This document shows positions 42,923 to 54,690 of a DNA stretch of 64,000 nucleotides, piece by piece. The notes below the pieces were generated by a model that had not been told where the DNA came from, did no database searches, and was given only the letters and a program-made list of their open reading frames with translations. Source of the DNA: Heliopora coerulea (lineage: Eukaryota; Cnidaria; Anthozoa; Scleralcyonacea; Helioporidae). The stretch is taken from positions 1 through 64,000 of the forward strand of contig JASJOG010000589.1 of assembly GCA_030142905.1 (NCBI GenBank), read 5' to 3'. The stretch's first letter is position 1, and each line of letters starts with the position of its first letter. The translations under genes and the position numbers were made by a program.

Positions 42923-44332
42923 TTACTTATCGTCATATCCTTCTGCCGGGTAAAGTACAGCGATATTCGTGGTTGGTCTTTCATACAACGAGGTAGCCAT
43001 CTTCACTTTAACGTTTCGTTTTCTTCCGTCTTTTCCAGGAAACACATTAACAATTCTGCCTGTCTTCCACTTTCCACGAATAGCGTTAGGATCTTGTACA
43101 ATGACAATATCATCAACTCGAACATTTTTTCTTTCCATCTTCCATTTCTTTCGCGGAACTAAAGACGGAAATACATCTCGGTACCAACACTTCCAAAAAC
43201 TATCAATGATCCTTCGAATAAATTCAACACGATGTCGAGGATTCTTTGTTTCTCGGAATGGTCCCTGAGGTTCCATTGTTGAAACTCGACCAAGTAGGAT
43301 GTCATTTGGACACAGAAAACAGCCATCATCTGGATCATTGGGGATTCTTCCAATATGGCGTTGATTCATCAAGTTGGCAGCCTCCAGGAAGCATGTGTAT
43401 AACTCGAACGGTGTTAAGGTCTGTTCGCCAATCACAATCTTCAATGCCTTCTTTGCACTCTTAACCAAAGCTTCAACCCATCCGTTGTGATGCGGTGCAG
43501 CTGGCGTAACAAACTGCCACTCCATTCCTTTCTCAGGGGTGAATTCTTTCAATTCTTTTTTACTCCATCCTTTAATCATTTCTCTAAGCTCACGTTCACC
43601 TGCCACCAGTTGAGAACCGTTGTCACTGATCATTAACGCTGGCTGTCCACGGATGGCGAAAAATCGGAGTAGGGTTTGTAGGAATTCCATTGTAGAATAG
43701 TCCACAGCGAGTTCCAAGTGAACAGCTCGGGTGTTCATACACGTAAAGAGAACGCCGTAGTATTTGGTGGTTTTGTTTCGGCCAATCTTGACTAGGTAAG
43801 GACCAAAGTAATCGCATGCCGTGCAATAAAAGGGTAGTGTTAGAGCCTCTAGGCGGATGATTGGAAAATCTGACATGAATTGCTTCTCGACTTCGGCTTG
43901 CATTCGACGACATACTATGCATCGGAACTTCACTGAATTGGCTAAATCATGACAGCGTACAATCCAGTACTTCTTCTTTATCTTTGATACAGTTGTTGCA
44001 ATTCCTGGGCGGCATTTGTGGTGGACATGGCGGGTGATCAGCATGGATATCCAGTGTTCACGCGGGAGTAAAATTGGGTGTTTGGCATCATAAGAAATTG
44101 CAGCTTCGTTCACACGTCCTCCAACTCGGATCACTTGATTCTTGTCTACAAAAGGAGATAATCCTTTGAATTCTCCCTTTTTCAGGCGATCACGAAGCAA
44201 CTTCTGACTCTGTTTTATCCAGCATACTTCAGCACAAGCTAATTCTTTTGATAAGACTGACATAGATTCTGAAGTTTGCTTCTCTTTAGACGTTCGATGC
44301 TTGCTTCGTAGCTTAGAGATAAATCTGAACAC
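42923..44332 (-). CDS. BEL/Pao integrase region (open 469 codons)
   Basis: Open frame with the zinc-binding HHCC domain (HVHHKCRPGIATTV ... CIVCRRM, residues about 115-165). The catalytic core has Asp in CDYFGPYLVKIG, Asp in ISDNGSQLV and Glu in HHNGWVEALVKSAKKAL (residues about 188-295). The C-terminal domain (WYRDVFPSLVPRKKW, then DDIVIVQDPN and GRIVNVFPGKDG) resembles the DUF5641-type end of Pao polyproteins. This part inserts the DNA copy into the host genome. The frame is the 3-prime end of pol; the Met at its start is unlikely to be a true start because pol homology continues upstream past a stop. Confidence 0.88.
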   Translation of the reverse strand: MFRFISKLRSKHRTSKEKQTSESMSVLSKELACAEVCWIKQSQKLLRDRLKKGEFKGLSPFVDKNQVIRVGGRVNEAAISYDAKHPILLPREHWISMLITRHVHHKCRPGIATTVSKIKKKYWIVRCHDLANSVKFRCIVCRRMQAEVEKQFMSDFPIIRLEALTLPFYCTACDYFGPYLVKIGRNKTTKYYGVLFTCMNTRAVHLELAVDYSTMEFLQTLLRFFAIRGQPALMISDNGSQLVAGERELREMIKGWSKKELKEFTPEKGMEWQFVTPAAPHHNGWVEALVKSAKKALKIVIGEQTLTPFELYTCFLEAANLMNQRHIGRIPNDPDDGCFLCPNDILLGRVSTMEPQGPFRETKNPRHRVEFIRRIIDSFWKCWYRDVFPSLVPRKKWKMERKNVRVDDIVIVQDPNAIRGKWKTGRIVNVFPGKDGRKRNVKVKMATSLYERPTTNIAVLYPAEGYDDK

Positions 44333-44334
44333 AT

Positions 44335-45060
44335 ACGCAGTTACTCGGATTAACCTCCTCCAACTGGAAAACTTCTTACACGGAATAACTTCAGGCGATT
44401 GGCTAAGTTAAAAAACGGGTTGCGTTTTTCGGCGTTCGGATTCATCGATTTCTTTGGGAATGACAGTACAAGAGTCCTTAGGCCATTCTTCCTCTGGTAA
44501 CTTCAGAAATTCTGGACCGTACAGCCATCTACCGGTCAGTTGCTGAGCAAGCATTCCACGTGAGACATCATCAGCAACGTTTAGCTCTCCAGAGGTATGT
44601 CTCTATTGATCTGGTTCTGATTTGCTTTGGATTTCAGCAACCCGAGTGGAAGCGAACGGTTTGGACTCTCTGGCTTGATTGTGGATCCATGACAAGACCA
44701 TATGACTGTCCGAAAAGAATATAGTTCGTTTAAATTGCATTCGACTTTCTTCAAGGATGGAACGACACAATCTAACTGACAGGACAGCAGCCTGTAACTC
44801 TAAGTGAGGTATGGTTAGGGATTTCAGAGGGCGACTCTTGACTTTGCAGCAACAAATCTGGTTACGAAAGTGTTCGTTATGGTTTCCCACCGGATATAGG
44901 CACAAGTTCCAAATGCTCCTACAGACGCGTCAGAGAAGACACAAAGTGTCGGCGCTCCTATAACATTGTCTGGCGTGAGGGATCTTTCGTAGGTGACGCT
45001 GTTCAACTCATCCATTTCTTGAAAGAACTGATTCCATTTTGCTTGGTGTTGTGGTGGCAA
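44335..45060 (-). pseudogene. BEL pol, RNase H and connector
   Basis: Frames 45,060-44,824 (FSDASVGAFGTCAYIRW) and 44,905-44,603 (SLTIPHLELQAAVLSVRL, IFFSDSHMVLSWIH) give the RNase H motifs of BEL/Pao pol. After a stop near 44,603 comes SGELNVADDVSRGML, the final RNase H motif, and a connector to integrase broken by another stop near 44,411. A frameshift separates the first two pieces near 44,850. Confidence 0.78.
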
Positions 45061-45064
45061 TTCT

Positions 45065-46160
45065 TCATCCCAATGTAGGCCTTACAACCACAGTTTCTGC
45101 ATACCTATTTTTGCCCGAATTAGGAAAGCTGCAGCTGCTCCCAAGGGATCGTAGGATTCGAGCTATCTGGCTTAGTATTATTCTCCTCGTCAATGTGGTT
45201 AGGTTGGGAGGATTTACTTTAAAGCCAAAGACATTTTCGACGTGGTTCCAGACGGATCCCAAAACTTTCTCTAAACCAGGGCTTTGTAAGTGCTTCATTT
45301 CCGTTTCAATCTTTTGGTTTTCATTCATATTGTTCCCCTTTAATGGTCGATTCGAAAGCCAGCCTTTAACAGCGAAACCACCGTTGTTAAGATCTTCATC
45401 ACTATCTTCGGACAGTTTTCTCGCTTTCTCCACTGAGTGTACAGAATCGCATATGTCGTCCATATACGTGTTATTTTTCAACACTTCAGCAGCTTCAGGG
45501 TGACGTTTTTCACCTTCTTTTGCGGTCTTTTGAAGAGCGATCTGTGCTATGGCCGGCGCAGGTTTGTCACCAAATGTCAAGACTGTCTTGACATAAACAT
45601 CAAGTTCTCGATTTGTTTCCATGTTTCTCCAAAGATAGCAGAGGTCGTATTTGTCTTGCTCAGGAATTAGGGTTCTGTGGTACATCTTGGATATATCCGC
45701 GCTAATAGCCACTTCATTTTCTCGAAATCACAAGAGAACTCCGAACAAATTGTTCAACAGGTCAGGTCCTTTCATCCAGTAATCATTTAAATGATGACCT
45801 TTATATGATGCAGAGGAATTGGAAACATTTCGGATTGGTGTGCTTTTCTTCTTGGGTCTGACTACTTCATGGTGAGATATGTAGTGGACTGGTCGTTTGT
45901 ACGATTCTAACTCCTCATTTGACAGCTTTCGACAGAAGTTCATTTCACTCATCTCTCCCATCTGCTTGTTGTACGCTTCTGCATGGTTTGGATTCTTGGC
46001 TAGTCGACGTTCGGTAGCTTCCAGTTTTCTTTCTGCTTGGCTTCTGTTATCTGGTAATTCTGCTGCATTCTCAACCCAAGGATAAGGAATTAAACACTGA
46101 CTACCGATCTTTTGGCATGAATCTTCTATAATCTTGGCTTCATAGGCGTCGATTTGGCTT
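45065..46160 (-). pseudogene. BEL pol, reverse transcriptase
   Basis: Frame 45,712-45,065 begins AISADISKMYHRTLIP (motif A Asp) and contains LKNNTYMDDICDSV (motif C YMDD) and the thumb (FGFKVNPPNLTTLTRRIILS). Upstream, frame 45,961-45,728 and the preceding open stretch to about 46,160 hold YKRPVHYISHHEVVRP and SSASYKGHHLNDYWMKGPDL, typical of Pao RT fingers. A stop near 45,725 interrupts the two. The catalytic Asp pair is intact. Confidence 0.85.
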
Positions 46161-46860
46161 AATTTCTTGGTGTCACATCAACACATTTTCCCTTCCACAA
46201 CCATATATTCTGTCGTCCAAAAGTTAGTCCTATCGATCGGATTTGAACACCTAACATGGGAGACTTGATTGACATTCTCATACTCTTCAGTCATACCTCC
46301 GAAAATAACCCATCATAATGGTGTGTTACCACAAGATTGTCAGCTTCCTTCGTCTCCCCAATGTGAAGCTTCGGGTGATCAATCCCCAACAGGACACCTT
46401 TCGGACCAGTTCCTCTTTGTATTTTCTCCTTCCAAGGCCGAAGACTTCAGCTGCCTTGTCCAGCTTTATTCCAGAAACATCACTGCTAATACTAGGGATT
46501 CCTACAGCTCTGATAGTATGGATTGACTTATTTTCTAGGGACCGAATATGAAATTAATACATTTTCGTTGACATTTCATTTTCTTCTTCTCCAACTTTCG
46601 CCATTGTTATGGTGACGGCTTTCCCTTTGAGACCAAGCTCTTCAGCAACTGAAGACCTTATTAAACTGATTTGAGCACCAGTGTCCAATAGTAAGTTGAC
46701 TACTCGTTTCTTTATGCTCTGTTGTGTCAGGATTTCTGCCCAGATTGTTGGTACCATGGCTTCTCCACTGGTTGTTACTGATAAGATGACAGTTTTGTTT
46801 GAAAGATGTAACAGAGGATGATGGTACTGGTTGCACTTACATCCGTGGATAATCTCACTG
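46161..46860 (-). pseudogene. BEL aspartic protease region
   Basis: Frame 46,757-46,554 contains VNLLLDTGAQISLIRSSVAE, the retropepsin active site D-T-G-A, in the DUF1758-like context of BEL/Pao. The following stretch to 46,161 is broken by stops. The protease matures the gag and pol products. Confidence 0.8.
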
Positions 46861-46862
46861 CA

Positions 46863-48230
46863 TTATCGCCTTCGAGAACATCTAGACATATTGTGATTTC
46901 TCCCAGCTCGCTTTAAACAGCTAAAGCAGGCATGATTTTCTTTCACTAGTTTAGATCGATCGGTGGCACAAAAGGCTAGGAACTTTTGGCACTGGTCGGT
47001 CCAATGCTCCGATGTTTTGCACAACCAACACTTGTGGCTTGTCGACTTTCCATCTCCTCCTGAGACGTGTCCAACATGTTTAGGTGACTGCCATGAGCTT
47101 CTCAGCGGCGCCGTTGCTCTCATTCTCGACTTCAATTCACTTGTCATCCAGGTAAGTTATACCTCTAGTGTAGTTTCACTCCTTGTACTTTCTAAATGAC
47201 GTGACCAGACTTTGCGATCATCAGAAAACATTTTTTGTTTAATAATTGCCAGCATATGGTTATTATTGATCTCATTCTCGCTCCCCACTTCTTTGAGCGT
47301 GTTGAAACTTCTCTTGACTAGGTGTACTAAGTCGCAAAATCGGGCATCTTCTCCGTCCTTTGTTGGTTTGAACTTCGAAATATCCTGGGTGATAATATCA
47401 GCTACAAACCGCGGGTCTCCGTAGACTGAATCAAGATATTCCCAGGCAGCGTCATTGTCTTGACCAATTCTCTTGATCATCTCTCGAGGTTTTCCTTGTA
47501 GACTTGATCTCAAGATGGTTATGGCGTCACGTTTGCTGTATCTGGATTCAACCAAGTGCTTGAAGTCAGATCTGAACGTCACGAATTCTCTAACATCACC
47601 GTCAAATCGTGGCAATTTTGGTTTTTCCATTCGAAATACACTTTCCTTATTAACTGTATGAGTCGCTGTTTCACGGGGCAAAACTTGATCTTGACTTTCT
47701 TCAGAGACCACCAATACTGGTGGTTCCACGATAACTTGGTTGTCTTCATTCGGAGCGAGTGCATTTTGCTCTTCGCCAACAAGGATTTCTGTGTTTTGAA
47801 CATCACCAATGAGACCGTCTGTAGGCGTAAATTGGCTTCAAGCTGTGTCAGCATCATGTTTCTCGTTCTTTATTGTCTGCTGTTTCATATAGTCTTGCGC
47901 GTATATCTTTAAACGAAGAAATGTTTCCTAACATTGTTCAATCCACTGTTCTTCTTGTTCAAACTGTGCTTCGTCTTCTATTAACATTGTCACTTCCTCG
48001 TGTCTGACTTCAAGTTCGCCCTATGCCCGTTCGTAATTGTCGAGTGCATTTTGAATATCTTCGTTTGAACGATTTCCCTCCATTTAGACAGAAATCACTT
48101 TTCCGAGTCGTGTTAAAGCCGCTTTCCAGTTCCTTCGCTTCATTTTTGCCCTTTTTAATCGTTCGTTATCGCTCTCCGTTTCCGATATTGTTTATGGTCG
48201 TCAATTCGCCTCAAATTCCTTCGAATACGT
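46863..48230 (-). pseudogene. BEL/Pao gag
   Basis: Frame 47,729-47,157 carries the DUF1759-type gag core (LPRFDGDVREFVTFRSDFKH, KRDAITILRSSLQGKPREMI, AWEYLDSVYGDP). After a stop, 47,147-46,863 carries two Cys clusters (CWLCKTSEHWTDQC; CFSCLKRAGRNHNMSRC) that bind nucleic acid. Upstream of 47,729 the same frame is recognisable to about 48,200 (Glu-rich, with NALDNYERA and EVTMLIEDEAQFEQEEQW) but is cut by about four stops. Start not assignable. Confidence 0.8.
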
Positions 48231-48267
48231 TAGGTTAGCAAGAAGTCGAATAGTGTTTCGTCAGAAT

Positions 48268-48687
48268 TGAGACACCCGGTTAGCAGATGTGTAATGAAGT
48301 CTCACAAATCGTATTTGGCTCATATGGTTAAAACACATTCTCATAACCAAATAAACCATTATAATATATATATATATAATTCAATCTAAATAAAGTAAAT
48401 AATAGTAGGATAATATAAATAGAAATATAAAGTAAACATGCTAGAATACGGTTAAATCACAACAAACAATACCATAATCATTCATATGAAAGTCAATAAA
48501 CTATTAAATGTTCTTACTTCAGTGGCGAGATTCCTTTAACAAAATTGTTCTAGTTAGGAGACAAATATACCCATACATAAAATGTGCGTAGTATCTTTCT
48601 ATTTGTGATAAAGGTCTATTGTCTAACGTGCGATATGCTAATCTCATGCAAAGTTCGTGCTGTACATGCGAGTATCAAGTTACGAAA
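48268..48687 (-). repeat. BEL 5-prime LTR
   Basis: Right copy, from TGAGACACCCGGTTAGCAG to GAGTATCAAGTTACGAAA. It is shorter than the left copy mainly because its TA run (48,363-48,379) is shorter. Promoter elements cannot be placed with confidence. Confidence 0.85.
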
Positions 48688-51600
48688 CCAGATTTTGCCG
48701 AGCTGTTTTTCTTTTTTTTCTATGAAACAATATTCTTATGTCGTACTTTAATTGTTCTTGTTACGTTTTGTAATGTTTATCATATAATTTGTTTATTTTA
48801 TTTTAGGAGCAGCACATTCCTTTTAGGAATCCTAAGTTAACTTACTTACTTCAGAATTCTCTTGGAGGGAACAGTAAAAGGTATGACAATAAGATTGGTG
48901 AGGTTTTTCTCAATTCATTCACAAAGAAAGCTAGGAACCCTTGTAAAACTTGGCTTTAAGGTGGTTCCCTCTCTTCGCTTTGAAACAAAATCTCATTGAA
49001 ACAAAGCAGCCTTTGAAACAAAATCTCATTGAAACAAAAGCTGCATTGAAGCGATTTGAACTCTCTCGAGACTAATAATTTTTTTTTACTGTAATAATAA
49101 TCTTCAAATAGCTTATGAAATTTTAAAACCTTTTAAGTCTACTCGGTATTCCCATAGCAACGTGACGATAAAGTATACTCATAATGTGTCTAAGAGTTTC
49201 TTTCTCTACCGATTGAAACTGGTAGGTCGGTTTGTAATCATTATAATGCTTGAAATGTACTCATTTTAAACATCGTTGACATCAGAAAATACCGTATCAA
49301 TTTGGATAGGTTTTGTACTACAAAAGTTAAATAAAACGTCCCGGTAATAAATAGTAATCTTGTATTCCAAAAATGTACGTTTAGCGCCTAATTATAGCAA
49401 TTCCACGTCCAGGAATTGGTCGTGAGTCGCGATACCCTCGCGTACATCGATTCAAGTATTAGATTTATGGATATTTATTTCAGTTGATATCTTTAAAGTT
49501 GTAAAATAAGCAGGCAGACTATAGAAACAAACGAGTTACAACTTTTTTTTATTTTTAAAATTTTTCATGCGACAGAATTTTTAAAATCTACGAACTATAT
49601 GACAATATGGGATACCTTGACATCATCTCCTAATATTCTATTTCCGGGGATTTGTTGATGCTAATATTTTTTTTCAGAAAAATTCACCGAACAAAATAAC
49701 GAAGGCATCATTTCGTAGTTGTCTTGATAGAGTAAATGTGCCAAACTTCCAATAATATTCTTACAATGCAGCGTTTCCTCTAGGATTTAAATAAAGGCAT
49801 CCCATCTAAAGTGGACACAACAGGTTTTTAATAATGTTAAGGGCAGTTTTTTCAAGTCAAAGCTACTTGAATTGCCAAAAAATCCGAATATACCAGTGGG
49901 AATCGTTGAAATACAGTCGCCAGGACACCACCATTTGGTTGGAGTTTACTGTGATTTATTTATGGCGAGGGGTTTACGAGCTTTCTCAAAGCTTTTTTTG
50001 GGTAATCCAAACTCAATTTATTGAGCGGGGTAGGGTATCAGACCTTTGGCAGTTTAACTGCGAACTTGAATAACCTGTTTGTGGCCATGGGTGTATAGTC
50101 TTAGAACTTTATTTGAACTAACACTAGAGAAATTCATACAACACAATGGAATGCTTACCCTTACTGGTTAATATCTAGTAGAAGTTGCCAACAAAAGCAG
50201 CTGTCATTTTCACAAATCATTTTTCCCATACTGATTCACAGTTATTCATCTTGTCCCTCTACAGATTGTACATCTGTCATTTCTCTTTCACCCAAGAGGA
50301 AAAGTTTTACCAGCAGTAGAACAGTTAGATTAGCCAATGCCATTACATGGTAATTATTTCACGGCAAGGTAAAGCAGTGGCCATCCGATGGCTGCAAATA
50401 TATCCCAATAGGGGTAATTCGATTGCTTTATAATCTGATATGATAACTGATTATTAAATCTCAATTTCTTAATTCCATTACATAATTGAGTTTTGTGCTC
50501 CTTTTCTTGTTCAGCAATGCACACAATGAGAATGTAGGTTTTGCACTTTTAGTCTGTTCAAGACAAATGACATGAAAGTGTTCGTAAAGATTCAATGCTA
50601 AGAAAATATTTGGTACAAATTAGCTATTTGGTTATCGGGAATCAGGAAATGGGTAGTTTTACAGATGTCTGAAGGTTCAATTGATCAGCATCTGCTACCT
50701 GAGCTGTAGTTTCTGTATCAACATTATGAACCATTATTGTGAAACATGTCAACTTTTCATCCTTGTCAGGTCAATTTTTATATGTGGTTCTCTCTCGAGG
50801 TTTTTCTCGACTCTCACATGCATGAAATTTTGTCGAGAAAAAATTTACATCGAGCCGTCTAAAGTTATTCTTTAAATGGGTCATTTCGTATCCGAGGTAC
50901 GGGTTGTTTAGTCCAGTTTTTTTATTCAAGTTGTTTTGAGTAATTATGTTTAATTCTCCATTAAATGGAGTGATTAAATTTTCGTCAAGCTTATTCTTTG
51001 CGGGTATCTTGACTTCGACTTTGATTCTCAAGAAACACGCTGGGATGTGATTGGTCAATCCCCGTGCACCACTAGGTTTAGCCAATCTTTCAACTGATTT
51101 TCGTCCCTTCGGGTTTGGATCATTTGGCGCCCAGATCGAATCAATTCGAAGCATGACCATGAGTAGAAGAAGTAGAACTTCACATACAACATGACGCCCG
51201 TATTAACTGGTGAGTTTAGCTATGAATTTAAAACCTCAAATGGTCGTTGTGAACTTCTCAATCATGCAGACACTGAGAGGTTGAAGGTAGGAAAGCATAC
51301 TGATTCGTTTTGTTGTCACCCGCATTCAGAAAGAAGATTGTTCTGACCAAGTTTGCAAGTGACGATCTATTTGATTCGCGAGAACCTACCTTACTATTTT
51401 TGCTCATTCGAACAGGGTTTATCTTCTAAATCCTGTCCATGGCAGGCAGAAAAGAATGTTGAAAAGTGCAATGAATCTTTCACAGTTTGCTTTAGTCAAA
51501 AAGGTTTGTTAATTCTTATAATCTTGTTATTGACATTACACGTGTGGGGCTGTAAAAGCTTTCTTGTAGATGGTTAGTTATCGTTATTGACATTGGTTTT

Positions 51601-53622
51601 AATCAGAATGTTTTCATTGTAATTTCTTGATTTAAAGTTTTGTTTCAAGTCACGAAGTAAAAGCAGGAAAACGACTGCAAAATGTTGAATATGCTAAAGC
51701 CACGCTTGATTACGGTTCGCTAGACGTGTAAGATTATTATAAGACGTGTAAGATTATTATCATAAGATTATTTGATGTTTTAGTCGAGAGTTTAAGTCAA
51801 TTCTGAATTAGTTTCATATTACACGAAAGTAATTGTAATTAGGCGCCTTTTTTCAGCTAGGAAGACTGCGTTTAATGTAGACAGAAATGGGAAATATCCG
51901 GCGTAGGAGCAGGCCACCTGTTGGCGTGCTGGCGTACAATTGTCTTTCTTCGATAAATTGAATAAATGGCGTTATTTTTACTCCGAAATAACGTTCCAAG
52001 AATACGCAGGGTGAGACTCCACGTCTCTGACGTGAAGTTTACATGAAATGACCTTGGTTTAAATGTTATTTCACCATTTTGTTCGCATTTATTAGTACAG
52101 TGTTATAATAGAGTCACATTCACGTTCCAGACTTAACAACAGACCACCATTCTTGTTTTTGATTAAATCAATTGTAGCAGGAGAGTGCCGGAATACACTA
52201 CTAACCTTATGTTCTTCCAACGGGCATCCTACGTCCTGATATTATCAAATTGAAATTTTAAATTCTCTGTAATTGATATACATGTATGCCAGCATAGTCA
52301 GTGTTTCATGGTCAAACGAACTCTTTCTTCTTCCAAAATATAAAGTGCTCAACCTAAAATGAAGACCTCAACTGCACCTACATATTAGGAATCTGTATGC
52401 TACAATTCCATAAAATTTAGCTATCTTGTTATATTTGGTATGTGATAAACTTCTATCAAATATCTACAGTATAAGTGCACCTTTTCTTGCAATCAAGAAA
52501 TTAGGTGGAAAAGAGGGTTTTTAGTTTGCCAGTAACCACTTAATGCTAACAAATTGTAGACTATAACAACAGTTTTGTAGTGACGTTTTTATTAAATATT
52601 GAGTATTAACCCTGGAATGTAGCAATCTACATTCCAGTTTGTTTATTCATTCTAAATTAGTTTGCAAGGTTTTGAGCAACAAAAATAAACTGATTAAGAA
52701 TTGGGTATTATGCAAATAACTATAAAAATTATCATTATTAACCCATTCAGGGGTTATGTCGATCATGACACCTTACCTATCACAGGGATGAACCATTAAA
52801 AGTATTAAACATGAAACAAAAATAATGTTGTCCATCATGAAGCACCTAAAAATGTTGACTACCTCAAAACCTGGAAAGTGCTCTTAGCAGGGATTAAATT
52901 GAATTTTTATATCCAAAGCCATTTTCAATTACACTAAGTCCAAGTATTTGGTTGTATATACAGTAAATTACTTTCAAAAATTAATTTAAAGGACCAGCTT
53001 ATACTGAAGAGTTTTGATTGGTTTGGATTTCAACATACAAGCTTTCAGCTTGTCCATTTGTCCAACCAATAATACTGCACAGCACTGTATTTAACAGCAC
53101 AACATGTATGTGCATGTGCCATTTATATAGGCCTCAAACAATGAACACTGAATAAGCAACAATAGGAAGTTCACTTCAATTCCATCCAGTTATAATCTAG
53201 CCAGTCTCACTTCTGGTTTCTTATAGTTGTTACTCTTGGGTTCTGCTGCCATTTTTTCTGGAATGCTGATCAGCTTTGCTCTCCTAAATTGACTCTACTA
53301 GCTGTGACTGTTTTATAAAAACAGTTAATGGCAGTGTTGGCTGGTTTATAAAAAATTGTTAGGTGCGTTATGCTTGATACAAAACCAAAACGATTGATAC
53401 AAATAACTGGATTGCACACTGTCAGGAAACCTAACTCATAAAGAAAGCAAATTTAGCCAGAAATTTACCCTGCTAGCAAGATATGTGTGTACTTTCCTAA
53501 AGTGCCCATTGAGGCCTAAAGTGGCCTTGGATTTTAAATGCAACTTCATTTAATCAATGCCCTATTTTGCTTTTCAGAAGCCATGTCCATGAGGGTCACG
53601 AAAAAATTTGAGCCCTGGCAGA
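48688..53622. other. AT-rich stretch without supported genes
   Basis: About 4.9 kb between the BEL and Gypsy elements. The longest frame (129 codons, minus, 51,160-50,771) has no recognisable domain. A weak first-exon candidate on the plus strand starts at ATG 51,191 (MTPVLTGEFSYEFKTSNGRC) and meets a GTAGG donor near 51,285. A 74-codon frame at 51,353-51,577 is Cys-containing with a hydrophobic end (ILIILLLTLHV). None shows a splice-consistent gene. A perfect 11-bp hairpin lies at 52,612-52,637 (CTGGAATGTAG with loop CAAT). Confidence 0.45.
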
Positions 53623-53754
53623 GGCATGTGCTCTCCACTTATTCATGTTGTTGCCTAGAGTGAATTGTTCATGGACTAAAATCGTTTCTTTCGTTCAACG
53701 GGATTACTTTTAATTTGCTACAAATCTAGCTACGCGTTACACAGTAACGTTACA
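53623..53754 (+). repeat. Gypsy 5-prime LTR remnant
   Basis: Matches the last 131 bp of the 3-prime LTR (GCATGTGCTCTCCACTTATT ... GTAACGTTACA) and lacks the first 45 bp (TGTTACGATG...), so the element is truncated or rearranged at its left edge. Confidence 0.85.
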
Positions 53755-53772
53755 TGGTGTCACGACCTGCTC
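53755..53772 (+). other. Gypsy primer-binding site
   Basis: TGGTGTCACGACCTGCTC follows the LTR directly. It starts with TGG, complementary to the CCA end of a tRNA primer. Which tRNA is used cannot be told without a tRNA set. Confidence 0.6.
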
Positions 53773-53851
53773 GAATCCTCGCTCTTCTGAATTTATAAGC
53801 GTCGTTTGAATGTCAACAGCGAGTGAATTTTTGAACGCAAGCGAATGAAGC

Positions 53852-54690
53852 ATGTCGCCACCTGATCCACCAGCTGATGCAGTTTAACCTGTCCAAGCAC
53901 CTATATTCACCAACAATGTACCGACTTCTCCAAAAATCGATTTAGCTGGAAATCTAGCAAACAATTGGAAGCAATGGAAGAAGGTTTGGAGTGCTTATGA
54001 ATTAGTAACGCGTCTCAATGAGCAGACCGACGAGTATGGAGTAGCTGCATTTATCACATGTATTGGTCCAAAAGCGCTCGCTATTCACATTGGCCTCCCG
54101 TTTCAGAACGAAGAAGAGAAAAAGAATTTAGCGAAAATCCTCGAATTATGGGAATAGTATTGCGTCGGCAAAATAAACACTATTTATGAAAGATGTCGCT
54201 TCAATAATCGCAATCAAGACGCCGGTGAATGTATCGACACTTACGCATCAAATTTAAGATCTCTCGCGATACTTGTAAATTCAGAACCCTCAAAGATGAA
54301 ATGATAAGCGACAGGATCGTCTGTCGAGTTTTTGACAGCAGTTTAAGAAAGAAATTACTCCAAGTACCGGAACTTACGCTTGAAAAGTGTATAGATATGT
54401 GCCGGAGCGCCGAAGCCACGTCAACTCAACTGGAAGCCATGTCAACGCAAACCTCAAACACACCTGAGGTAAACTTTGTCAAGAAGTTGTCTAAAGATAT
54501 GGATAAATCATTTTTTCTTAAAGATTGCCATTTTTGTGGCCACAATCATGAATGAAAGATGTCAAAGTGCCCAGTTTTCCGGAAGATGTGTGCCATTTGT
54601 AAAAAAGAAAATCATTTTCCCTCAAAATGCTCTCACAAAAAGAAGCAACCACAGCGAAAGAAGCCAAGAAACAGAATATCAACAAAGCAT
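53852..54690 (+). pseudogene. Gypsy gag
   Basis: Begins at ATG 53,852 (MSPPDPPADAV then a stop). It continues with IFTNNVPTSPKIDLAGNLAN, WKQWKKVWSAYELVTRLNEQ and YGVAAFITCIGPKALAIH, the usual gag core of this Gypsy group, then a second stop (after ILELWE) and a frameshift near 54,270 into the frame of 54,229-54,555. The end has Cys clusters CHFCGHNH and CAICKKENHFPSKC with a stop between the first cluster and its last Cys. RNA-binding capsid protein, now dead. Confidence 0.8.

Larger units (their letters stand above)
42452..48687 (-). mobile_element. BEL/Pao LTR retrotransposon, about 6.2 kb (minus strand)
   Basis: Two LTRs of about 430 bp flank gag, protease, RT, RNase H and integrase in BEL/Pao order. 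The LTRs differ by scattered substitutions and by the length of a (TA)n stretch, so the insertion is old enough to have diverged slightly. The gag and pol frames contain several stops and frameshifts, but the 469-codon integrase frame is open. No target duplication could be identified with confidence at the edges. Confidence 0.9.

Noticed and set aside
42452..48687. A target-site duplication for the BEL element (CAGAT occurs near both edges)
   Set aside because: The two copies are not at equivalent distances from the LTR ends, so they cannot be taken as a duplication.
50771..51160. A gene on the minus strand (129 codons)
   Set aside because: No domain, no splice partners and ordinary noncoding composition; noted only as the longest frame in the gap.
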